Origin: JAAURB01 sp049649525
GTDB taxonomy: Bacteria > Cyanobacteriota > Cyanobacteriia > Cyanobacteriales > Microcoleaceae
DNA length: 64,000 nucleotides
Direction of reading: 5' to 3'
Assembly (NCBI GenBank): GCA_049649525.1
Contig: JBARZE010000002.1
Span: 124,001 to 188,000 of the forward strand
A program made the translations under genes and the position numbers. Below are positions 1 to 8,890 of this stretch, in pieces. Numbering within the stretch: position 1 is the first letter of the stretch; every line of letters begins with the position of its first letter. A model generated the notes under the pieces. It saw only the letters and a list, made by a program, of their open reading frames with translations. It did no database searches and was not told the origin of the DNA.

Positions 1-1308
1 AATAACATCAATTAAAACTTGTCCTTGATCTCCTACCGCTTCTATAATTTTGTCTTTCCAAGTTGCTAATTCTGCATCATTTTCACTCAGTAACTGTCCC
101 ATTAAACTGCGGAATGCTTGCACAAAAGCAGAAAACGGAATATTACGATTAAACTGATCAAACTTACCTTTAATAAAGTATCCTGAGGAACGAGTAATGG
201 GTTTATGAACTTCATTAATTACAGCGGTTTTTCCTACCCCAGAATATCCCGCGACTAGCATCATTTCGCTATGATCCTCATTCTCCTCTGCCCCTGTACC
301 CCTCTGCTCCCTTGCCTCCTGAGAGACTCTCTCGAATGCAGCGAGTAACTGACTGACTTCGGCTTCCCGTCCGTAGAGTTTTTCAGGAATTAAAAACTGG
401 TCACTTAAGTCACGTATTCCTAATTTAAATTCTGCAATTTTTCCGGTTTCTTTATACTGAATTAAACATTGTTCTAAATCATATTTTAATCCTAAAGCAC
501 TTTGATAGCGATCTTCAGCGTTCTTCGCCATCAATTTCATTACTATCTCAGATAGTATTTGAGGAATTTCTTCTCTCCCTATCTCCCCATCTCCGTCTCT
601 TCCAATCTTCAATGCCTGTGGCATCTTCGCAATATGACAATGCACCAACTCCATCGGATCATTACTTTTAAACGGCAAATTTCCTGTGAGTAATTCATAT
701 AAAGTTACTCCTAAAGAATAGAAATCTGTCCGATAATCAATCCCTCGATTCATTCGTCCAGTTTGTTCGGGGGCAATATAAGCAAGGGTTCCTTCTAATA
801 CATTGGGATTTTGAATTTCTTGAGTTTCTTTTGGTAATAAAGAGGCAATACTAAAGTCAATTAACCAAACTTGTTTAGATATCGGATGAATCAGAATATT
901 AGCAGGTTTAATATCTTTATGGATTACACGCGCTTGATGTAACTCATGTAAAACTTCAGCCAGTTGTATCGTAATCTTTAGTATTTCTACAAGGGTGAGT
1001 GGATGTTCTTGAATATATTCTTGCAGAGAGATTCCTCCCCAATCTTTCATTACTAAAATATAGCTATTTTTATAAGGTTCTAAACGATAGGGAGAAACAA
1101 TACCTGAATTTTTTAAGTTTTTTGTAATGGTATATTGATTACGAAAATATAATAATTCATTGAAGCTAGGATATTCATTTCGTAGAATTTTGAGAATCAC
1201 AGATTGATTTTCTGAAATTTGTGTGGCGCGATAGACGAGTGTTTTAGATCCGGTGTGCAGACAATCAAGAATTTGATAATTCTGTAATTTCAATGGGATA
1301 GTTTTCAT
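1..1308 (-). CDS. Ser/Thr kinase-AAA ATPase signalling protein (3' part outside window)
   Basis: The reading frame is open from an ATG at 1308 to the window edge, giving the first 436 residues. Residues 10 to about 270 are a Hanks-type kinase domain: a catalytic loop HKDIKPANIL at 130-139, a DFS in place of DFG at 151-153, and GTLAYIAPEQTGRMNR as the activation/APE segment. A second P-loop, GYSGVGKT at about 354-361, begins an AAA-type ATPase domain. This order matches the large cyanobacterial kinase/AAA/GAF/histidine-kinase proteins of well over 1000 residues, so most of the protein probably lies outside the window; that part is inference. The role would be cytoplasmic signal transduction with unknown input. 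Codon use and continuity look normal. The start has no strong Shine-Dalgarno sequence. Confidence 0.9.
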   Translation of the reverse strand, partial: MKTIPLKLQNYQILDCLHTGSKTLVYRATQISENQSVILKILRNEYPSFNELLYFRNQYTITKNLKNSGIVSPYRLEPYKNSYILVMKDWGGISLQEYIQEHPLTLVEILKITIQLAEVLHELHQARVIHKDIKPANILIHPISKQVWLIDFSIASLLPKETQEIQNPNVLEGTLAYIAPEQTGRMNRGIDYRTDFYSLGVTLYELLTGNLPFKSNDPMELVHCHIAKMPQALKIGRDGDGEIGREEIPQILSEIVMKLMAKNAEDRYQSALGLKYDLEQCLIQYKETGKIAEFKLGIRDLSDQFLIPEKLYGREAEVSQLLAAFERVSQEAREQRGTGAEENEDHSEMMLVAGYSGVGKTAVINEVHKPITRSSGYFIKGKFDQFNRNIPFSAFVQAFRSLMGQLLSENDAELATWKDKIIEAVGDQGQVLIDVI

Positions 1309-1862
1309 AACAATAATACTGTTTACGATTTCTTATACAACCCAAGCAGATCGCCATCAATCATGATTTATGGTGATAATTGATCTTTAATACTGCCAGC
1401 GATAGGTGAGTCACGCACAGGCTACGCTACCGCCAATATTTAGTATTCCCCGTTTACAGTTAAATGATTCAAAATGTATTTCAAAATTTGAGTTCACTTT
1501 TGAGGTTATACCCATTCAATTGTTTACAATAGCCTTGAGTTGAGTTAGGTATCCTGATGAAACCCACTCGTGCTTGAATTAGGTTTTAAACCTAATTAAA
1601 TATTTTGCTAAATGATTTGAGATGTTAACTTTTTGCGCGCGACAGGAACAAGTAATGCTATCATGGCTAACATCTTGAAGCAGATCATCGGCGAAAGCGA
1701 TTCGATTGGGTTCGGTGGCACAACTCCTTGTGATCAGCCGAGTCGGACTTAAAGCCGCAATAATTGACTTCGAGATCCGATCTAAAAACTTCATATGTTT
1801 GAGTTGTCAAGCAAAGATATACTGTGTATATTTTGAATCACTATTTTGTTGTTTAAACTTCA
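1309..1862. other. Intergenic region, 554 bp, divergent promoters expected
   Basis: This gap separates the minus-strand kinase from the plus-strand NACHT gene, so it should hold two promoters, but no convincing -35/-10 pair was found. Around 1402-1433 there is a GC-richer stretch (gataggtgagtcacgcacag and onward) of the kind often dispersed in cyanobacterial intergenic DNA; I saw only one copy here. Short open frames at 1579-1794 (minus) and 1706-1906 (plus) overlap each other and show no protein-like features. Confidence 0.5.
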
Positions 1863-3254
1863 ATGTCACGCTTTATCTCTCCTCGACAACAACTCGTGTA
1901 TCGTAGCCAACTATTAAAGCAAGTTAAACGAGAAGTCAAACAGTTTCGTTTACAGTCTTTGCATCGAGCTGTTTTAACAAAGTTGGCTCAACAAACACCT
2001 CCCTTACGGATGCGACGGACTTGGGATATAGAAGCGAAAGTGGGTAAACAGCCCAGTGTAAAATTATCTGCTGATAGCGGTGTGATCCCAATTTTTGATC
2101 GCATTGGGGGCAAGTTGCTGATTTTGGGGACGATGGGATCGGGCAAAACAACAACATTAATGGGGCTGACTAAGGTGCTTGTGAGTCGAGCATTACAAGA
2201 TGAAGGCGAACCCATTCCTGTTATCTTAAATTTGAAAAGTTGGAATCCCAATCAAGCTGCGATCGCCAATTGGATTATCGAACAAATTGAAAGAAAATAT
2301 AATATTAGCTCAGAGCTGAGTGCGTACTGGATCGATCAACTACAGATTTTACCATTATTAGATGGGTTAGACGAAGTTAAATTGGAACACCTTGAGTTAT
2401 GTATTCAACAGCTCAATCAGTGGCTACAGAGTGACTTAGCACCTTTACATTTAATTGTTTGTAGTACTGTGGAATCTTATTATCATTGTGACAATAAACT
2501 GCAGCTTAACGGTGCTATTTTGTTGAAAGCGCTCACAAAAAATCAAGTACGAGATTATCTACTTCAGGCGAGAAGTAGAGAATTATGGAATGGAATTGAA
2601 GATGATAAAAATCTGATGAAGTTAGCGCAAAAACCGTTATTTTTAACAATGATGGCTTTAGCTTATGAAGAAATTTTACTCGCCTCCTGGAAGCGACTTT
2701 CTTCAATAGAGGAACAAACACGATATTTATTCAATGCTTTTATTCGTCGCCAGATTACTCAAAATCGAGATGAACTAAATCAAATGTCTTCCTATAATTT
2801 AGAGCAAATACGGCAAGGGTTAGAATGGATTGCTCAACGATTAGAAGAAGAAAATATCACAGAATTTTCAGTAGACGAAATCCCGGCAAATTGGCTGAAA
2901 GAATCAGAAGAAGAAAAAACCTATCAGTGGAGAATTAGAATAGTTAAAGGCGTAGTTTGGTGGGGAATTATTGCTGGCATTGTTATTGGAATTCTCATTC
3001 AATCTATCTTTATACTCCTCCTGTGTATGGGAATAGGTTTTGCTTGGGCATTAATTTCAGAGTTTTTCTCTATCGACAAACTGATCGAGCAGTTTATTCT
3101 TCGCAGTATTATTTCATCCAAAGGTTATGTACCTTGGAAATACCAACAATTTTTAAATGATGCTAAAAGGCAATTAATTCTTCAGCAAGTCGGTAATCGA
3201 TATCGATTTATTCATCGTAGATTACAGCAACATTTGGCTCAAATTAGAATTTAA
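1863..3254 (+). CDS. NACHT-domain NTPase with C-terminal membrane segments
   Basis: This 463-residue protein has a P-loop GTMGSGKTT at 89-97 and a NACHT-style Walker B, ILPLLDGLDE, at 162-171, where the extra acidic residue after LDGLD is typical of NACHT/STAND NTPases. A basic, glutamine-rich helical region precedes the NTPase (residues 1-60). Residues about 360-402 hold two hydrophobic segments, and the end, YRFIHRRLQQHLAQ, resembles the sequence that closes many cyanobacterial NACHT proteins. STAND NTPases are ATP-driven switches used in signalling, cell death and anti-phage defence. No effector or TPR/WD40 sensor domain is fused here, so the output is unknown. A membrane-anchored switch is inferred. 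The last 4 bp overlap the convergent DUF389 gene. Confidence 0.85.
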   Translation: MSRFISPRQQLVYRSQLLKQVKREVKQFRLQSLHRAVLTKLAQQTPPLRMRRTWDIEAKVGKQPSVKLSADSGVIPIFDRIGGKLLILGTMGSGKTTTLMGLTKVLVSRALQDEGEPIPVILNLKSWNPNQAAIANWIIEQIERKYNISSELSAYWIDQLQILPLLDGLDEVKLEHLELCIQQLNQWLQSDLAPLHLIVCSTVESYYHCDNKLQLNGAILLKALTKNQVRDYLLQARSRELWNGIEDDKNLMKLAQKPLFLTMMALAYEEILLASWKRLSSIEEQTRYLFNAFIRRQITQNRDELNQMSSYNLEQIRQGLEWIAQRLEEENITEFSVDEIPANWLKESEEEKTYQWRIRIVKGVVWWGIIAGIVIGILIQSIFILLLCMGIGFAWALISEFFSIDKLIEQFILRSIISSKGYVPWKYQQFLNDAKRQLILQQVGNRYRFIHRRLQQHLAQIRI

Positions 3255-4261
3255 TTCTGATTAATACTGAATTTAGGTTTAGACTCCACTAAGGTAGAAG
3301 GAGTCACATCAAATATCACTTTAAAGTCAAGATCTAATTCTCTTTTCAAAGCTCGTTCAACAATTTCTACTTCCTTCGGTGTCACCGGATCAGTTGCTCG
3401 GACAACAACCAAGACATTAGCTGGGTTGCGTCGCCAATTAATTTCTAAGTCGAGGACTTCAATATCCGATCGATCTACTAAAGAACGAGTGACTAATACT
3501 TCTTGAACCGATTCATTGACATTTGCATGATTAATTAAACGCCAAAAACTAATTCCTAATGGTGCAGCCAACAGAAGGATTAAAATTAATGATAATCCCC
3601 AAGATAAGGTTCGAGCCAGTTCACTACTTTTCGCATATCCACCTAAAACATAAACCGTAATACAAGCTAAATTGATACCAATTAAGTTAGTCACATAAAG
3701 TAGTGATGCACCTGTCGCTTCTTCCCAACTGCCCTGAGAAATCGCTAAACCAATCACACAAACTGGAGGCATTAAAGCTACTGCAATTGCAGTACCCGGA
3801 ATTGCATCTCCAACGGCTGGGCGAATCTTTGAATATCCGCTAATTCCTCCGGCAACAATTGCAATTAATAGGTCAATTAAGGTGGGTTGAGTTCGAGATA
3901 AAATCTCAGAACCAAAGTCAGGTATATCGATAATTAAACCTAGCAAAAAGGAGCAAAAAACTGAAAGAAATGTTCCCAGAAAAATAGATCCAAAGCTCAG
4001 CCTTAATAACTTTAAATCTCCTTCTAAGGTCGCAAAAGATAACCCTCTTAATGGTAGCATTAATGGTGCAATAACCATCGCGCCAATAATTACAGCCGCA
4101 CTATTAATCAATAAGCCTAATGTGGCAATCAAACAAGAACTGACTGTGAGAACCAAATAGTTTTGGCTCGCTCTAGACTCTGTTAATAAAGATTCTCGTA
4201 GCTTTAAAATGGGAACCACTCCCAAACCTAAGCTTTGAATAAATTTCCAGGTAGTTTGCAT
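3251..4261 (-). CDS. DUF389-family membrane protein
   Basis: A 336-residue multispanning protein. The family signature is clear near residues 50-80, where LLINSAAVIIGAMVIAPLM is followed by a conserved LRGLSFATLEGD, as in DUF389/TIGR00341 proteins. About six hydrophobic segments follow, then a soluble C-terminal domain of roughly 90 residues (VTRSLVDRSDIEVLDLEI onward). The family's biochemical function is not established. The gene is the downstream end of a minus-strand run of envelope/stress proteins but is separated from the next one by about 300 bp. It ends convergently with the NACHT gene, sharing 4 bp. Confidence 0.88.
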   Translation of the reverse strand: MQTTWKFIQSLGLGVVPILKLRESLLTESRASQNYLVLTVSSCLIATLGLLINSAAVIIGAMVIAPLMLPLRGLSFATLEGDLKLLRLSFGSIFLGTFLSVFCSFLLGLIIDIPDFGSEILSRTQPTLIDLLIAIVAGGISGYSKIRPAVGDAIPGTAIAVALMPPVCVIGLAISQGSWEEATGASLLYVTNLIGINLACITVYVLGGYAKSSELARTLSWGLSLILILLLAAPLGISFWRLINHANVNESVQEVLVTRSLVDRSDIEVLDLEINWRRNPANVLVVVRATDPVTPKEVEIVERALKRELDLDFKVIFDVTPSTLVESKPKFSINQN

Positions 4262-4566
4262 AGAAGAATAAAGTTAAAAAATATGCTCAGTTGCTAATCT
4301 TTTTATCAGAATAGACATATTTTAAACGTAAAATTCTAAATTTACAACATTTAGCTCTACCTCGTCAGGAATAAACAATATTCACTCAGATTAAGTGCTT
4401 ATCTTTAGTCAGAGTTATGTTCTATAACTAAGCTTGTATAACTAATAAAATTCTGTTGTCTGTATCTTATGATATCTTTTTGATAAAATTACAAAAAGTC
4501 ATGATAAAAAGCAAAACTAATACATTAGCTTTGCCTACAAAACACAATTTATTATTGCTTCAATCC
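4262..4566. other. AT-rich intergenic region, 305 bp
   Basis: It lies between two minus-strand genes, so it should contain the DUF389 promoter and the DUF1206 gene terminator. It is strongly AT-rich. No hairpin with a T-run and no convincing promoter boxes were recognised. Confidence 0.4.
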
Positions 4567-5376
4567 TTAGCTTGAAATGGCGGGACGAGAGTTAGATGCG
4601 ACATTAAATTGACGATATCGTGCCTGTACTCCCATGTAAATACCATAAGCAATCAAACCTAATGCAACGACAGTTAAAAGAACTTTACCAAACGGTTGTT
4701 GAGCAAGAGTGTATAAAATACCATCTAATCCTCTGACTTCATCGGGGTCAAATTGTCGTGCTGCTTGAATGAAGAAAAAACCGGTTAAAATGAAAACAAT
4801 TCCTCGAGCCGCAATACCCACTCGGCTAATATTAATAACTATTTTTTGCTGAGTCGTATTTAATTCTTGGAGATTCAAACGTTTACGAAATTTAGTGTGA
4901 TAAGCCTTGTAAAGTCGATAACAACCCATCCCAATAATAAAAGCACCGACTGTTCCAATCATCCATCGACCAAAAGGTTGTGATAAAATCTGAGCTGTCC
5001 AGTCTTGCTTCGTTTTACCACCCGAACTACTTCCTCCCATTGCCAGTTTAAATGCAGTCCAGGCTATTCCTCCGTAAATCAAGCCACTCGTCACATAGCC
5101 TAAACGTTGAAAAATACCTTTAAAGTCTGTACCTTTATTATCCGGATCATTAATCGCTTGTATAATACGCCATAGACTGTACCCAATCAAGCCAACAGCA
5201 ATTAAAATTAATAGTAGTTTTCCGAAAGGTTGAGCTGCAATCGTTTGAAGTGCGCCTTCTGTGCCTGTGGTTTTACCCTTCGTTGTCAAGGCTGCCGTCA
5301 CTGCTAAAATGCCGATCAATCCATAAACAAAGCCTTTGGTTGCATACCCAAATCTCGCTAATTTTTCAATCCACAT
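4567..5376 (-). CDS. DUF1206 membrane protein (three-fold repeat)
   Basis: A 269-residue membrane protein built of three repeats, each with two transmembrane helices. Each repeat opens with a G-x-x-x-x-G turn (GYATKGFVYGLIGI near 10, GYVTSGLIYGGIAW near 93, GIAARGIVFILTGF near 187) and closes with QPFG followed by a helix (QPFGKLLLI, QPFGRWMIG, QPFGKVLLT). This is the DUF1206 architecture. The family has no assigned biochemical function; members often sit near stress-response genes, as this one does. The ATG at 5376 directly precedes the first repeat. Confidence 0.88.
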   Translation of the reverse strand: MWIEKLARFGYATKGFVYGLIGILAVTAALTTKGKTTGTEGALQTIAAQPFGKLLLILIAVGLIGYSLWRIIQAINDPDNKGTDFKGIFQRLGYVTSGLIYGGIAWTAFKLAMGGSSSGGKTKQDWTAQILSQPFGRWMIGTVGAFIIGMGCYRLYKAYHTKFRKRLNLQELNTTQQKIVINISRVGIAARGIVFILTGFFFIQAARQFDPDEVRGLDGILYTLAQQPFGKVLLTVVALGLIAYGIYMGVQARYRQFNVASNSRPAISS

Positions 5377-5449
5377 TACTCGTTAAAGCTCCGATAAGTT
5401 GATAAATCATGTCAAGCTTTTAATAAAATCAAATTAATTATCATTGAAT

Positions 5450-6256
5450 TTATTCTGTACAACGATCAAACATGGCTTGATAGTCTTGTTGTTTCTGAGA
5501 ATCGTTCACCACCAATTCAATTTTTATTTTCTGACATCCAGGATCTTTTTGAAGAGAAATCGCTTTGAGAATTTCACTAGCTGCCTCTAAACTGACAAAT
5601 TCTCCATGAACACTTAAACCATTTTGATGCCCAAAAGTACCTTGTAAGTCTCGACTCTCTATCACCTCAGAGGAGAGATCAATTTCTGCTATATTCTCAG
5701 TTTTATCTCCACTAATTTGTTCAACAATTAATTTCTCTTGATAAACGGGAACTTCAACTGTTTTGGTTTCAACCACCTTACGAACAACCACTTCTCCTAC
5801 TTTTTTAGAAGAGCGCTCAATTTTTAATCTTTCTTCGAGTAAACGAATTGTGGCTTCATCTAAAACAGAATTATTATCCACTGTTTCTTGAGCAGATTCA
5901 GATGTATCAATTGATTCTTCAGAAAAGTCGCCTTGAGTCCATTCTGAACTATCATGAGAGTGTTTTAGCAACTCTTTATTCATGCTTTCTGTGATAAAAA
6001 TTATAATATAATTTTGCTCTAGATTAACTTTTCTAACTGCTTGTTTACTGACTCTAAATAAAGGCTTCTCTTGTCCGGGAAGTGAAAAAACAATTTGTAG
6101 CTTGTTGTTCTCGTCTCGAATAATATGTTTGACATCTCCTAACAAATTTTTTTGAGTATCATAAACTTTTAGATTTTGGGCGATATCTTTCTTAAAATCA
6201 TCTGTTTTATCATTTGTAATTGCTTCTTTTTCTCCATTCATCGCATTGCTCCTCAA
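5450..6256 (-). CDS. PRC-barrel-like / DUF2382 stress protein
   Basis: A soluble, acidic 268-residue protein. Residues about 30-90 (VYDTQKNLLGDVKHIIRD onward) look like a PRC-barrel-type beta domain. Residues about 140-190 contain the DUF2382 signature: a LLEERLKIE heptad-like start followed by VGEVVVRKVVETKTVEVPV. DUF2382 proteins are widespread in cyanobacteria and Deinococcus relatives and are linked to general stress responses, without a known enzymatic role. The C-terminus (CQKIKIELVVNDSQKQQDY) is not recognised. It is a divergent paralogue in domain layout of the next gene at 6453-7265. Confidence 0.78.
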   Translation of the reverse strand: MRSNAMNGEKEAITNDKTDDFKKDIAQNLKVYDTQKNLLGDVKHIIRDENNKLQIVFSLPGQEKPLFRVSKQAVRKVNLEQNYIIIFITESMNKELLKHSHDSSEWTQGDFSEESIDTSESAQETVDNNSVLDEATIRLLEERLKIERSSKKVGEVVVRKVVETKTVEVPVYQEKLIVEQISGDKTENIAEIDLSSEVIESRDLQGTFGHQNGLSVHGEFVSLEAASEILKAISLQKDPGCQKIKIELVVNDSQKQQDYQAMFDRCTE

Positions 6257-6452
6257 AAAATAAAATTAGCTCAGTTGTTCAATTGAAGAATTATAATTTA
6301 TTTAAATTCTTTCAACTTATAATCCTAACTATAAACGAGAGGCTAGGTCGATCAGGATTGACCAACCTAGCACCTATCAGCTTTTAGATTTATAATTGAT
6401 GAATCTCAAGCTAATACTTTTCATCTGTTTATCACTATCGTGTAATAGTGAG

Positions 6453-7265
6453 TTAGTCTTTTGTCTCAACTTTTAATTCTTCCCGACGCAGTTTTTCTTC
6501 TGCAGTGACGGTCTCTTGGTCTACTTCTTTACGAACTTTAACTTCTTCGCGAACAAAAGCTTCTTTCTTAATTTCAGCCGCTTCTTCGTACACTTCAAAC
6601 CGTGCGACTTCTTCATTCTGGAAATTAGCTGTTCCGGGTGCAACAGCTTTCCCAGCATCACTAGGTGTTGTACGCTCAACAACAACTCGCTCTTTTTCAA
6701 TCGGTACAGAGGCACGAGCTGTTTCAGTTTCGACGGTTTTTCCAACGGATACATCACCTGTTTTACGGCGAACTTTGTCAGAAACTAAGCGCTCTTCATA
6801 TAGCTTTAATGCACCATTATCTTCTGCAGTGGTTTGGTACAAATTGTCATTGTTATAGCTATAATTATCACGGTTATAAGCTGGTGTCGCGGTAGCATCT
6901 GTACGATATCCAGCGCGAACTTTCTCTTCATAACCATAATCTATGGCCAGATCATCGTCATAGCTCGGTAGTGCTTCGACTTGATCTTTGCTAGTTAAAC
7001 CTAAAGCGTAAAGTCTATTATTATCGTAATCTAAACGGGCACGACCGACAGGTAATAATACTTTCTTACCAAATACCCAGAATCCTGTATCAATTATAAT
7101 ATAACGAATGTAGCCAGCTTCATCGACTAACGCATCATAGACCGAACCGACTTTCTCATCGGTAGTTCCTGCGTAAACATCGTAGTTTTTGAAGTCATTT
7201 CCTTGGAATAAATCGTCTACATAGTGAGGGTAGTAGTCTGCAATTTTATACAAAGCCATAATCAT
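6453..7265 (-). CDS. PRC-barrel plus DUF2382 stress protein
   Basis: A 270-residue soluble protein. The N-terminal ~100 residues form a PRC-barrel (YDVYAGTTDEKVGSVYDALVD, then IRYIIIDTGFWVFGKKVLLP), which in other proteins mediates RNA or photosynthetic-complex contacts. The C-terminal half is a DUF2382 repeat region (LKLYEERLVSD, then KTGDVSVGKTVETETARASV) ending in a highly charged EEVKVRKEVDQETVTAEE helix. Two in-frame ATGs, 7265 and 7259 (MIM then ALYKIADYY), are possible starts; neither has a clear Shine-Dalgarno, and the second gives the more family-like start. Its role is a general stress protein by family, otherwise unknown. About 220 bp separate it from the divergent YflT-like gene. 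Confidence 0.83.
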   Translation of the reverse strand: MIMALYKIADYYPHYVDDLFQGNDFKNYDVYAGTTDEKVGSVYDALVDEAGYIRYIIIDTGFWVFGKKVLLPVGRARLDYDNNRLYALGLTSKDQVEALPSYDDDLAIDYGYEEKVRAGYRTDATATPAYNRDNYSYNNDNLYQTTAEDNGALKLYEERLVSDKVRRKTGDVSVGKTVETETARASVPIEKERVVVERTTPSDAGKAVAPGTANFQNEEVARFEVYEEAAEIKKEAFVREEVKVRKEVDQETVTAEEKLRREELKVETKD

Positions 7266-7484
7266 AATTATTTGTAACTTACATCTACAAAACTATCAGT
7301 ATTACTGAGTTAACGCATCTGCCTGCTGACATATCTATCTTCTCTATCAGTGGGGGGATGAGAAAAGAATTTATTTTAGACAAAATGGTAGAGATAAAGA
7401 AAAAAGATTCAAGCTATATAAGTTGTTTCTCAACAAACATTTGATATGGCTTAGATATTGATCTTGCAAGTTAGGAACTAAATT

Positions 7485-8240
7485 ATGACAATAACTCATA
7501 ACACAATTCAATATAAACGCGGAGTCGGTGCTTTTAAAACCCGTGGTGAAGCTGAACGTGCTTTGCACCGCCTACGTGATGCCGGGGTTGATATGAACCA
7601 CGTCACAGTGATGGCACCCGATACCGACTCAACAACATTTGATCGAGATGCTGAAGTCGAATCTCATGGTAACAAAGCCGATGAAGGTGCAACTGCTGGA
7701 GCCGTTACAGGTGGTGCATTAGGAACACTTACAGGTTTACTTGTGGGCTTGGGTGCACTCGCCATTCCCGGTGTCGGACCGATTTTGTTAGCAGGCGCAG
7801 GAGCAACAACCTTAGCCACTACACTAGCCGGGACAGCTATCGGTGCAGCAGCAGGCGGAATTGTTGGTGCTTTAGTGGGTTTAGGTATCCCAGAAGAGCA
7901 AGCGAAGGTTTATAATCAGCATTTGACAGATGGCCGCTACCTCGTATTAGTCACGGGCACACCCGGTGTGATGGATAAGGTAGAAACGATTATGCGTTCT
8001 GAAGGAATTCACGACTGGGGAGTTTATGACGCACCTGACATTGATACAGAGGTTGTCAACCCAGATACTCAACCAATCGCTCCACCTCCAGCTGCTACCC
8101 CAGTAGCACCAACAAAACCAACAACACCAACAACATCTACCACGACTTCGACTGGTACAACTGTCGCCTCAACTACGACAACAAACGAGCCACCTGTGGT
8201 GATTGTGGATAAGCGAGATAAAACCCGCGAAAACCTTTAG
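7485..8240 (+). CDS. General stress protein 17M/YflT-like, glycine-zipper membrane protein
   Basis: A 251-residue protein in three parts. Residues about 10-50 (VGAFKTRGEAERALHRLRDA, then VDMNHVTVM) match the general stress protein 17M (YflT) fold. Residues about 70-135 are a long glycine/alanine-rich hydrophobic stretch of the glycine-zipper kind (GALGTLTGLLVGLGAL, GTAIGAAAGGIVGALVGLG) that probably inserts in membranes. After a second small domain (QHLTDGRYLVLVTGTP) the last ~65 residues are a Pro/Thr-rich low-complexity tail. The gene is divergent from the PRC/DUF2382 pair and leads a BON-protein gene 44 bp downstream, so the three are likely part of one stress response. The function is inferred from the family. 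Confidence 0.8.
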   Translation: MTITHNTIQYKRGVGAFKTRGEAERALHRLRDAGVDMNHVTVMAPDTDSTTFDRDAEVESHGNKADEGATAGAVTGGALGTLTGLLVGLGALAIPGVGPILLAGAGATTLATTLAGTAIGAAAGGIVGALVGLGIPEEQAKVYNQHLTDGRYLVLVTGTPGVMDKVETIMRSEGIHDWGVYDAPDIDTEVVNPDTQPIAPPPAATPVAPTKPTTPTTSTTTSTGTTVASTTTTNEPPVVIVDKRDKTRENL

Positions 8241-8269
8241 AAAATTTTGTGTTGATATTTAATTGTTTT

Positions 8270-8274
8270 GGAGG
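8270..8274 (+). promoter_or_regulatory. Ribosome binding site deciding the BON-gene start
   Basis: GGAGG lies 10 nt before an ATG at 8285. This favours MKKLALLL as the true start over the upstream in-frame ATG at 8249, whose product would lose the N-terminal signal peptide. Confidence 0.75.
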
Positions 8275-8284
8275 TAATACCTTA

Positions 8285-8746
8285 ATGAAAAAGTTAGCTT
8301 TACTATTAATTAGTGGTGTCGCTTTAATCGGTACCACTGCTTGTGATGTCGCTCGGACTAGTGCAGATGCACCCACTTCTGTCGATGGGGAAGTCGAAGA
8401 TCCGCAATTAGTTCAAGAAACGCAAGAGGATGCTAAGAGCAATATTCGCCAAGCTCAACTTAACTCAGATATTCGCGCCCGAGAACAACGTAACGATATT
8501 GTCGGTGACCAACAAGAAAGAACTGACGCTGATTTAGAAAGTGAAGTTCGTGCTAAATTAGAAGCAAATATTCCCGCCTCTAAGCTCACTGTTCAGGCAA
8601 ACGAAGGGATTGTGACTGTCGTGGGAACTGTTCCTGATCAGAAAGAATACGATACAATTCCTGCTTTAGTTGATGAGATTACAGGGGTCAATGGATTAGT
8701 GATGGACGGTGTTGAAGTCGTTGCTCCGACAGATATTTCTAATTAA
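8285..8746 (+). CDS. Secreted BON-domain protein, possible lipoprotein
   Basis: From the ATG at 8285 the product has 153 residues. It begins with MKK and a hydrophobic core (LALLLISGVALIGTTAC), which is a signal peptide. The Cys after TTA could be lipidated, although the residues before it are a poor lipobox. Residues about 85-145 form a BON domain (DLESEVRAKLEANIP, then VTVVGTVPDQ, then NGLVMDGVEVV), a small alpha/beta module that binds phospholipid or envelope polymers. It sits 44 bp after the YflT-like gene and is followed by a terminator hairpin, so the two probably share a transcript. An envelope-stress role is inferred. Confidence 0.82.
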   Translation: MKKLALLLISGVALIGTTACDVARTSADAPTSVDGEVEDPQLVQETQEDAKSNIRQAQLNSDIRAREQRNDIVGDQQERTDADLESEVRAKLEANIPASKLTVQANEGIVTVVGTVPDQKEYDTIPALVDEITGVNGLVMDGVEVVAPTDISN

Positions 8747-8779
8747 TTCATTCAATATACGCTCTCATTTGAGCCGAAT

Positions 8780-8829
8780 AATCCGATGTAGTGATAGACT
8801 TTTTTAGTTTGTTACTGCGTCGGATTTTT
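8780..8829 (+). terminator. Rho-independent terminator after the BON gene
   Basis: AATCCGATGTAGTGA at 8780-8794 can pair with TTACTGCGTCGGATT ending at 8826 (two G-U wobbles and one mismatch), and a short T-run follows. It closes the YflT-BON transcript. Confidence 0.6.
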
Positions 8830-8890
8830 CATATTGCATTAAGCTTAAATTAGATAAAATCAGAAAAATCGTTACTGCTCGAGTGAATTA

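Noticed and set aside
1579..1906. Two short overlapping open frames upstream of the NACHT gene
   Set aside because: They overlap on opposite strands, lack ribosome sites and family resemblance, and sit in a promoter region.
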